Assembly: GCA_021234155.1 (NCBI GenBank)
Contig: JAJEKV010000130.1
Span: 344,508-408,507, forward strand
Reading direction: 5' to 3'
DNA from: Isoetes taiwanensis
Taxonomy: Eukaryota; Streptophyta; Lycopodiopsida; Isoetales; Isoetaceae
DNA: 64,000 nucleotides
This document shows positions 54,817 through 64,000 of the stretch, in pieces. Below the pieces are notes generated by a model. The model was not told the origin of the DNA. It saw nothing but the letters and a program-made list of their open reading frames with translations, and ran no database searches. How positions within the stretch are numbered: position 1 is the stretch's first letter; each line of letters begins with the position of its first letter. A program made the translations under genes and the position numbers.

Positions 54817-55920
54817 GTCTTCTTTTGTTTTAAATCTGACTGATTTAATACAGTGCTTTCTAGTAGTTCATTTTATATATTTCTACTAGATAATACCCCA
54901 TAATTCCTACCACTCCAGTGTGCTTAAATCCGGGATCATATTACTGATCTTGTACTGATATGAATTTGATTGATGTAAGCTTGAAGGAATTTAAGGAATT
55001 TTTAACCTTACCTTACAAATTTTATCTGGTAGTCAGATGACTAGAATTCTCTTTAATTTGCTACCATAAAAATTGAAAAACCAGAATATATGCTCTTCCA
55101 TGGGATGTTCAAACCAGATAACTTGATATGGCCTGATTACTACCTGGTTAGGATACTATTTTACTTTAGTTGTTTGAAGTTTTTTCATTCCTATTGAATG
55201 ATGATTTTCTCGGTGTAATTTTGTCATCTCTATTCTTATTGATCTGAGAAATTGCAGCAGGCCTTACTCGTGAGAATGTTCCTATAAGATTTTTCATTCC
55301 TTAAGATCCACAAAATAGGAACCCATGGCTTTCTACCCTTTAATTTGATAGAATTATTTCCCCTAGGTGTTTGGATGCCTAAAGTTCATAATATGTCTCA
55401 ATAGATTCAGTTAATCTTATTTGCCTTTTAATTTACTGGTTCCAACCTGATTATACATATATTTGATGGTGAGGCGATAAATTATGATAAGTAGGTTGGG
55501 ATATGGTCATTGTTTAAATGTAGTGTTAGGTAGGTGGCAGTAGCATGATAGATCCTGCTATTCGGGTTTTCCCTTTGATCATTTAAGAAAGTTTACAAGT
55601 CTGTTTTGAGTATATGCTGATCCTGGCTCCTGCATGCTGACCATGTCCCATCTTGCACTCCATTTTTCCTGTTACCACTGTATATTTCCCTTGAACCATG
55701 CTTACTAGCAAGCCTCTGGACTATTTGTAGCTCAGTAGGTGGATAGTTGTTGTATTGTAATGCTAATACTATAGTTTTATTTAAATTTTTCTCGGCATCT
55801 TATGACTGGCCTTAAAGGATTTAGGTAGCAGACGTTTGGATGATCTACTATTATTTCTATCATTGTCTCAGTAGCTATGGTTTATCTTATGAATTCTTGC
55901 TATTTCTCTCTTAAATTTGA

Positions 55921-56040
55921 GGGTAAAGGGCCGAAAGGCCAAGATTGTTCATAGCTTACCTGCTAGCATATGCATTTTTACCCTTCTTAGGCTAACAAGT
56001 GCATTTTTGCTGCAGGTAACCGAACTCCTTCTCCCTTGTC
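55921..56040 (+). promoter_or_regulatory. Conserved branch-point/acceptor motif, copy P
   Basis: GGGCCGAAAGGCC (stem with GAAA loop), ATAGCTTACCTGCTAG, AGGCTAACAAGTG and TTGCTGCAG|GTAACC occur about 1.1 kb after the exon-1 donor. This mirrors the layout in the other two copies. Confidence 0.5.
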
Positions 56041-57369
56041 TTGTGATGTTCTAGGCATTCTGCATGCTTGCGGATATGAACAATTATTGTACTGTTTTAA
56101 AAGCTAGATGGTAAGATATCTTACCAGATTATTTTCTGTATATTTGGCAGCCGAACACATGGTACTTTATTTTCTATCACTTATATGTTCATTTCCTTTG
56201 AGTATACTTCAATGTCTTTGGTTCTTACTTTATATTTTTATATGAAATCAAATTACTAGTTGATGGTGGTCATTTTCCTTGTCCAAATTTCTTATAAAAC
56301 ATATTTAAATTCTGTCTAAGGATAGGACTCTTTTTTCTTTACTGTTTACTTGTCTATAGTTATTACAACAGGTTTTAATTATTGAAACAAACATAGGCTG
56401 TAATCAGTTCTGATATTCTGATAGCTTATAGGAGCAATTTATTTTTTGATGGTAATTATATCAAAGGTTTTTCATGAAATATTTTTGCCTAGTATGATCT
56501 TTTCTCCTTTATTGTTTACTGCTTCATATTCAACTGGTTTTGATTTTTGAAGCAACCCTAGGTTGTAATCTGTTCTGGTAGTCTGGAATTTTTTAGGTTT
56601 AATTTGGGAATCTCTAAGGCCTCCCCTTTTGGGGTCTGATAAGTCCAATCTAGTTATAGATTTGGATGACTTGACAAGTCACAAGGATTTGTTCAGTTTA
56701 GTATATATATCCTATTTCAGGTCTCTGGTTTTACCAGAGTGGGCCTTAGAGATAACAAGTTGTTTATTTCGTAAGCTTTATTCCTTTTACTTTTCTAAAC
56801 TTTCTTTGGATGTTATGCTTTGTCAGGAACTCAGGAAGCTCGTAATCACCAACTGCATCATGTGGAATCGATGCCCAAGCCTGGAACCGTCTCCCATCAC
56901 AAACACCAATGTGTGTGATGCCTCCTGGCGTGAAGCAAGTTCCCCTGCATGTATACTTAGAGGGGAACTTTTTTGACTCCAACACAGCAAGACGCCAGCG
57001 TGTGTTATCAACTATCGCATAACTCCCTACAATAAAAAGGTATCATTTCAGAAAACGATAGGAAACATGCATTGATGAACTTCTTAATAGAAGATAGAAT
57101 ATATCCTATTAAGAAGCATATCCTATTAAGAAGCATATAAGCAATTGTTATTGTTGGAACTAACAAATCTTTCACTCACCATCCCTACGATGTACATGAA
57201 CTATAAGCCCTCGGCCGGTTCCAAGTTCGAGGTACAAAAGGTGTGTAGGGCTTCATGATCAGCACACATTCAGAAGATCAATAATCATCTAAGAAGCATG
57301 AAAACCTCCCTCAAAAAAACACATATACATACAATATATGGACATTACAACATTAGTCGAGGACATGAC
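56041..57369. other. No recognised gene; short repeats
   Basis: A minus-strand frame (56985-56764: CRGTCFTPGGITHIGVCDGR) has no recognised family. ATATCCTATTAAGAAGC is doubled at 57102-57138. CAGCGTGTGT-ATCAACTATCG at 56993 resembles 57691, within the helicase remnant. Confidence 0.3.
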
Positions 57370-58500
57370 ACTTACCTCCATCACAAAGCATCCGTGTAAA
57401 CCACGTTCCTTGTGAACCTTGAGACTGTAGTGGCGTCTTCTTGAGGCATGGATGGTGGGTCTTTGATAGCAACAGAATTCCTTGTCGATTTTTGTACCCT
57501 TGAGAATGCCACATATAATTGTCCATGCGTAAAACGGGCTTTGGAAGATATATCCCACCTTATGCATTGTGCGTACGGGACTTGTTTATGGTCATGGCAA
57601 AGGCGGGCGCAAAGGGAATTGCACCCTTTTAAAGGCCGAAATGGCAAACTGAATCGGTAGGCACAATTGGAATCGTGATAGAACCGCGGTGTCACCAGCG
57701 TGTGTCAGTTACTATCGTGCCTCAATGACCCGTCTTCCGGCTTTCGTATAATCAATCGTGTTCCATTGCCACGGTCCCTTCTTGAGCGATGTAGACCTCA
57801 ACAACATTACAATCATTCCCACCTTTAGGTTTAGCTTCGTGGGCGGTACACCACTTGGAGTTTGTGCATTAAAACTCAATGGGATATAGACACGCTGGCG
57901 GCCATCGTGTGTCTATGATTGATCAGCACTAAAGTAATTTGTCGTCTCTCCATGGATGAAGCGCCACCTTCTTATTGATCTCATCGACAAAAAATGGTTC
58001 AAAGGCGATAGTATTGCGCGATGTGTCGAGAAAATCACTTCTTTCGGTTACGTTGGATATCGGGAAATATGTCACGAATTAAATCATCCACATCATCGAG
58101 CCAAGGCATATATCACGTGGCGGATGGACCATATCAACACCCTTCTCAGGAAAGGTTGGTTTCGGCCATCTCTATACTTAGTAAGTAGTCGGCAAATGCT
58201 TGTTGTTCAAGCATCTAAGCCCAATGCATTCATGGCATGTTGATTGTCGGTTTATATTCTCACACTATCCCGGATATCTGAGCGCTTAGAGAAGCTTCCT
58301 ACGATTTGTCTTTGCGAACCTTTAGGAACCCGAGGGTGGTATTTGTGGAAATCCCTCCCAATAGTATTGGAATCCCACCAAAGCGATTGTGCGCTCATTG
58401 CCCATCACATCTCTCAATGTTCTATCCATCGCCTCAAATATCCATTTGGGAAGGTAGCCAAGGGTCAAATAAGCGTGCAAACTTACATCCCTAAAAGAAT
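57370..58500 (-). pseudogene. Helitron/PIF1-like helicase, C-terminal remnant
   Basis: Minus-strand pieces in family order: RTLRDVMGNEHTIAL and IILGGDFHKYHPRVPKGSQ-like sequence (58440-58270), FNAQTPSGVPPTKLNLKVGM with IVMLLRSTSLKKGPWQWNT (57880-57770), FKRVQFPLRP and AMTINKS (57640-57580), and ARFTHGQLYVAFSRVQKSTR (57530-57470). These are the later SF1 helicase motifs, including HGQLYVA-SR, of the helicase in Helitron RepHel proteins. Frames change at least four times. The HUH nuclease part was not found. Confidence 0.7.
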
Positions 58501-60395
58501 CTTAGAGATTGATGAGCGTAAATTCTACACTTACATCCTAAAAGAATCTTAGAGATTGATGAAGCGTAATTTCTCTGGTGGGGAAGGACCTCAAATATAC
58601 CACGTGCCCATGCCACCATGAAACTAAACTTACAACCTAGGAGTGTCATAAAGCGACCTAACCCTAAACCCTATCAAGCAGGGAAACTATTTGTTTTTCA
58701 CCTTAATGAACACAATGCTATGTACTTTTGAGAATCGGTACTAACAATGTGTAAAAAGGAAATCTTGAAGTTCAAGTAAAGTAAAAAAATATAAATGAGG
58801 AGACTATAATAAATAGATAAGTTTTTTTATCCATTGACCATGTTATAGGATTACATCAAAAAGGTACATAAGGAATGTACCTTAAAACTTTCATGAAGTA
58901 CAAAAAAATCATGAAGTACAAAAAAATCATGAAGTACAAAAAAGAGTATTGTAAGGCAATGCTCTTCTACCATAGAGAAGGTGCTACAACAGCATTTTCA
59001 AAAGGCCTATCTACATAAACGAAGACACACCTTGACCGCACTATGCTCTCAACCCATATTATTCTCCCAACCATCTTCCTCATTCTTCAAAGACAAACAA
59101 CATGTCATCAATGACTTTGACCTCCCTCACTTCGACAAAGGTGCTTTGGCTATAGAAATTTTCGAGCTTGACAATAAGATTGTCGATGTCAACACTTATC
59201 AACTCATCTACACACTTTGGACATGGCCTCCAAGGTCGCCACTCATACCCGCGACCCCAAGGCTTTGGACGACGAAGGAGATCGACTAACATGCACCTCC
59301 TTCGAATCAGCCATTCGGCAACATGGTGCCAAAAGCATACCATGGCACCAAAATTTGCACCATCTACATGACAATAGAAAAGAAGATTAGAGCAAGTTTA
59401 GGCAAGGACCTGGCATGGACCGCGTGTGTATAGTAGAGGACAACTTAAGCGTTTAAAGTTTAATTGGATTTGTTTATAAAAAAAAAAAAACAACCTTTCG
59501 ACTCAATATGGAAAGCGCAACATGGCATTCTACTTAAACCCTTACAAATCTACCCTTTCGTAATAAATAAATAAAACATGTCAACTAACCTTGCAAAAGA
59601 AACCGCCTCACCAGTTGACTATGCCTTCCTTGGTTACGACACCTATTGCAAATCAATAGATCTGATCAAGATTTGTAGGCTACAAAACATTTACGGACCT
59701 GTTGTAAATGAAGGAAGTATGGAAATTGAAGATAAGAATGATAAGAATGTATAATTCTCCTAGGCATGTCTACGCAATCATGCCTTATGCAGCAAACATA
59801 TATGTCTTATCATTATGTACCTCGGTTATGAATGAAAGGGCCCTTCGTGATGATAGGGAGTAAAAGAAACGAGAAAAGCCACGTTAAAAATAGGATGCAA
59901 AAAATCAGTAAATGATAATGCACAAAAGACAAAGCCTCTCAAACTTCTGCCAAGCATACGGATAGCATTATCTTCAAATCCAATTATGGATTGAAATGTG
60001 GTTATAGAGGTCGAGGAATAAGGGAATTTCTTTGTGATGCGCTGTTTTACCTTCATAAGTTGGAAGCATAAAAGCGAATTGCATTTGAGCCAAAATTGCC
60101 AAGAGAATACTATTTGCAAGACTTACAATATCCATTATGGCCAATCTACATATGAGATGAGTCCTTAATTTTTGCTGCAGAAATACGTAGGCTTTCAAGT
60201 TGGATCCATGGTTGCTTATGCAGCAGACATGGAAGTAGACCCATTCTTGCCGTGAGCTCTCTTTCACCTCATACTCGGGTAAGCAACTTCAACCGGAACT
60301 GGATTTCATGCTATTTCAATTCAATTAAATTAAAGTAGATGAATGCATGACTTTTTAATGTTGCAATAACAAATAGACTATTGTGTCTTATCAAT
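58501..60395. other. No recognised gene
   Basis: It contains ATCATGAAGTACAAAAAA repeated three times at 58890-58940 and an A(13) run near 59478. A plus-strand frame at 58981-59289 shows no known domain. Confidence 0.35.
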
Positions 60396-60512
60396 ATGTA
60401 GCATTATAACAGGGGGTTTCTTTTGTAATTTTATACGCTTTTTGGCATGGTTTTCCTATGATTTTAGTGCTGTATTCATTGGCCCATACTAAATAGTATT
60501 TCTAGAGTGTGC
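60396..60512. repeat. Dispersed repeat, partner of 42775-42890
   Basis: See 42775. The copies share the AACAGGGGG start and TTTTTGGCATGG core. Confidence 0.6.
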
Positions 60513-61740
60513 CTTTTTCAGAGCGTTGATTTAGATTAGCTTCAACAATCTAACGGTTGTTATTGTGACCATTGCATTCATATGGATATGGATCAAACCC
60601 TAAAAATTTTGTTCTCTGCACTATTGTCTTCTCGATTGCACTATTGTCTTCTCGATTAGGTAATGGTTGGCGGAGTGAATATTTGGTGGTGGTGTCGATT
60701 AGTGGTGTTCTTCATACTAGATATGGTACGAGGTTTGTTATTGCTAGAGATTAGATCAAACGTGGAATATGGTGAAAAAGTATTTGGTTCATTCCTCATC
60801 CTTCCTTTTGAGTATCAAATCCGTTATAATTTACGTTTTCAGTGATATCGTTGTCGATTGTCAATCGATCGTTTGGGCCTTCTTAGAATTAATATGTAGC
60901 ATTTTTCCTCACATCGGCTCACGACATCACCACGATTTTGTGCTTCAAACCAAAAACCAAGATCGAAACCCTAGTAGAAGAGGGTGATTTGAGCTTTCTT
61001 CTTGTAAGTGGTAGATCAAGCTTACGCCAATTGCTCGGGCGGACTTCGAGATTCGCCCTTTGCGGCTGGCCTTGGGAACCGCATTAAGGGCCTCGGATTT
61101 GGACGATGAAAACTACAACTTGAATTTGCATGTGTTCGCGATGGCCGGGTGAGTATGCCTTTTGCTCCATACCGTGTTCTCGAATTAGATTCTATCGTGC
61201 TTGCAAAATCATCCCGTTTGCCTCCAAAGCTGCATCTTTTGTTGAAGATTGCACCGATACGTGGGCAAAAGAGTCCCTGTTGGTTTTATGCCTCTAGGAA
61301 ACCAAATATACAGAGTGCAGAAGATTTAGTTTGTAGCTTGGATGCCTTGAAGCCATTTATGAGCACAGGCAGCATGGCTTGGATTTGAGCATGAGTAGCA
61401 TGGATTGAGAGGCTCGTGTTATATGTGTGGTATGGTGGAGCACTAAAATCAACAGTTCCCATATTTATCTTTTATATGTAGCATCATCACAATTGTTATT
61501 TTAATCCGTGAAGCTTGTGTAACCCTCATGTTACGTACATGTTTGCTATGATTTCTCCCTCGTGTTGTTGGCCACACTTTTTTGGCATATATTAAATTTT
61601 ATTTCCCCATAGTTCACACACGCCATCTCCACACACTAGTGCATCGCCGATTGGGCATGCCAAGGACATGATAATAATGCGGGTTGCGACGAAAACCCGA
61701 AAGCCCTAAATGAGAAAAGAAGTCCCCATACGGCCGTCTG
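60513..61740. other. No recognised gene
   Basis: Open frames at 60572-60987 and 61149-61388 lack known motifs. A near-exact 20-bp repeat CTATTGTCTTCTCGATT lies at about 60620 and 60640. Confidence 0.3.
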
Positions 61741-62720
61741 GGTTGCAGTAAATCTAGCTGGAAGTTTGCAGTAAATCTAGCTGGAAGTTTGCAGATGAAG
61801 TCCCCATCTGAAGCTGAAATTGCAAGCAAGAAAAAAGAAGAGGCTAAAAGAGTTTAAGTTGCAAAAAAAGCAGATGGATATTTTAAAATACTATTCAATC
61901 GCGTCATGTTAGGTAAGTAAAACATATCGAATTTCCTTAACGATCTGTACCCTTTACTGTTGTATTGTTGTATTGTTGTTTTAAATGGGATATGACTTGA
62001 TCTGTACAATTTTTATACAGAGTGCATCTTCATTATGACATCATGGCCATCTCATTCCTGGTTTGGAGGCATTTCTAGATGCTATTTTAAATGGGATAAG
62101 ACTTGATCTGCACAATTTTTATACAGACTACATCTTCATTACCACAATCTTCTTTGATTTGTTTGACATAATAATGCTCCTTCTTTAAGTTGTTTGAAGA
62201 ATAATGCTCCTTCTTTAAGTTGTTTGAATTGTGCAGGCAATCTTGAAATGACAAGCAAGGAAACTATTTACGGGCAAAATATGGCCAAACAAAAAACATT
62301 TGCTACCATTTTGAGTCGACAAAATGCTCTCATAGATGGATATGGTATGCAATTTAGGTCATGGCCGTTTCATTCTTGGAAGCATTTCGGATGCTCTTTT
62401 AAATGGGATAAGACTTGTTTTAAATGGGATAAGACTTCCGCACAATTTCTATCTGAGTGCATCTTCATTATGACATCATGGCCATCTCATTCCACGGCAC
62501 GGAAGCATTTGTAGATGCTATTTTAAATGGGACAAGACTTGATACTGCACAATCTTTATCTGAGTACATCTTCATTATCACAATTTTTTTCATTTGTTTG
62601 TGAGAATAATGCTCCTTTTTAAGTTGTTTGAAGAAGAATAATGCTCCTTCTTAAGTTTTTTTAAGTTGTTTGAAGAATAATGCTCCTTCTTAAGTTGTTT
62701 GAATTCTGCTGATGCGTTGA
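61741..62720. repeat. Degenerate tandem repeats
   Basis: GCAGTAAATCTAGCTGGAAG is doubled at 61747-61793. Units of about 110-130 bp at about 61980, 62085, 62390 and 62515 share TTTTAAATGGGATAAGACTT, GCACAAT-TTTAT and ACATCTTCATTA. GAATAATGCTCCTTCTTAAG is iterated at 62160-62710. No coding sequence was seen. Confidence 0.6.
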
Positions 62721-63000
62721 GAGCAAGGGGAGGTTGCATATAATCTAGAAATCTTGTTTTGTGTATAAATTCCATAGAAGTGTGATCTGAGTTAGTGGCA
62801 TCTTTGTCAAGCCTCATTTCGAATTGATACATGGATTTACAATAAAGCGTGCTTTTTCGATTCAAGATTATATCTTCAAACTACAATACGATGGTTCCAA
62901 ATCTCAATTCTTGTTGCTTCACATATTAATTTATCTTTCTATGGTTATATATCCCTACACCATCCTTAAGGCCCGAAGAAACAGAAAAATTTTTAGTTAA

Positions 63001-63456
63001 CATAAACCATTACACACAACTACCATTAACATTATTAACACAAACCATTGCATTTAACACATTTAAATTAAAATCCCCTTAAACCCCTTTGGTTTGGGTG
63101 CATATTCACCACAGGGGGTTCAGGGCGGCGAGAGCCCTAAAAATTTACAATACATGTACAAAATTAACACCATTAAGTACATTATCTCAAACCTTATAGT
63201 ATTTTACAAACCTTAATATCAAAGATTATACAAAACTTGTACATGCATACCCACAAACGAGGGATCGCTATATACGGTCCGGATGTTGGAATAAAGGAAA
63301 AATATGCCCATCCGATGACTCTCACTGTCCGGAGTAACCCCTGATGTGAATATGCACCCAAACCAAAGGGGGTTTAGGGGGATTTTAATTTAAATGTGTT
63401 AAATGCAATGGTTTGTGTTAATAATGTTAATGGTAGTTGTGTGTTAATGGTTTATG
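63001..63456. mobile_element. 456-bp MITE, relative of 44921-45378
   Basis: The TIR starts CATAAACCATTACACACAAC, pairs over about 110 bp, and shares AAATCCCC-TTAAACCCCTTT and GGTTTGGGTGCATATTCAC with the other copy. No target duplication was found. Confidence 0.6.
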
Positions 63457-64000
63457 GACAAATGATGGATAATGAAGACATGTACCTCGGTTATGAATGA
63501 AAGGCTCACGCAATGAAGTGTGGGCATATGCAAACTTATCAACACATGCAAAGATCCGTCTGCAAAGCCCCGCCATCTATGAGACATGATAAAATGCTCC
63601 TACAACCTATTTTTGAAGCCTAAGGCACCGCTAACCAATTTATTACGCCATAATTTCTGCTATTCGAGAACTTAAGATCTTAACCCGGTTGCCAATAAAC
63701 CAATCGACATGATGCAAATGGCTTTACGGTAAAATACGGCATGTAAGCTTAGAGGAACCCACCAGTCCAGGGCGAAAGTTTTGGAAGGCATCTTACGCAC
63801 TTATCCGATGCTGGTTGCTTGATGCTCGTGGAATACCACATGGACACTTTAGTCACATTTTTCTAGATGAGGTGGGCCAAGCGATGTAACCGGATTCACT
63901 AATTCCTATTGCAAATCTAGCAACCTCGAAACTGTAATAGTGCTTTGCGGGTGATCCTCAAAGAACTTGGACTGTCATAAGATCTCCAATAGCGAATGTT
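63457..64000. other. No recognised gene
   Basis: The phrase GTACCTCGGTTATGAATGAAAGG at 63482 also occurs at 59817, so this may be the same dispersed repeat. Otherwise nothing was identified. Confidence 0.35.

Noticed and set aside
1-64000. tRNA, rRNA or CRISPR array
   Set aside because: I looked for B-box-like GGTTCGAATCC motifs with a cloverleaf, rRNA-like blocks and regularly spaced repeats. None held up.

Overview
This is 64 kb of plant nuclear DNA, AT-rich and almost entirely made of transposable elements and broken gene pieces. The host fragments I recognise are plant-like and interrupted by spliceosomal introns: WDR7-like WD40, RID3/IPI3-like WD40, ARID domain, 4-coumarate-CoA-ligase-like, PLS-type PPR and CAF1 deadenylase. 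The mobile elements (a YMDD reverse transcriptase with an IPMG motif, a 4-bp-TSD DNA transposon, coiled-coil ORF1 LINEs, Helitron helicase) suggest a large-genome land plant. A fern or lycophyte is my best guess, at low confidence. No bacterial operons, rRNA, tRNA or CRISPR were seen.

Region 1 (1-17.7 kb) is one nested locus. A minus-strand retroelement gene runs from exon 1 (17224-16892) through exon 2 (14006-13186, 4208-3940, 2949-2447) to a reverse transcriptase exon (2305-243). Exon 2 is interrupted twice. One insertion is an 8,977-bp DNA transposon (4209-13185; 15-bp perfect TIR core, ACTT target duplication). The other is a two-copy element ending in ATTCTAGAAT (2950-3939). Removing either insertion on paper rejoins the reading frame. 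The DNA transposon carries a plus-strand transposase and, on the minus strand, a coiled-coil/RING gene and an FCP1-like phosphatase segment. Its left half is scrambled by tandem duplication. Intron 1 of the retroelement holds an inverted copy of exon 1, giving 1,077-bp inverted-repeat arms.

Region 2 (17.7-29.4 kb) has a LINE (ORF1, endonuclease, decayed RT), a separate LINE 3' end with an ATT tail, a zf-RVT LINE fragment, repeats and two exons of an ARID gene.

Region 3 (30-42.1 kb) is a minus-strand WDR7-like gene split inside an exon by an 8,550-bp transposon (31887-40436; 13-bp TIR, 8-bp AGTATATT duplication). That transposon encodes a multi-exon transposase-like gene and carries CAF1 and PPR fragments. 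A RID3/IPI3-like exon lies just to the right.

Region 4 (42.1-64 kb) holds Helitron-like ends, a 4CL-like pseudogene, MITEs, minisatellites, further partial copies of the retroelement exon 1 (51.4 and 54.5 kb) and a Helitron helicase remnant (57.4-58.5 kb).

A caveat for the whole window: paralogous copies differ preferentially at CAG/CTG trinucleotides (CAG to CGG or CGA, CTG to ACG). This looks like a base-calling artefact at CHG-methylated sites, so many apparent frameshifts and stops may not be real.
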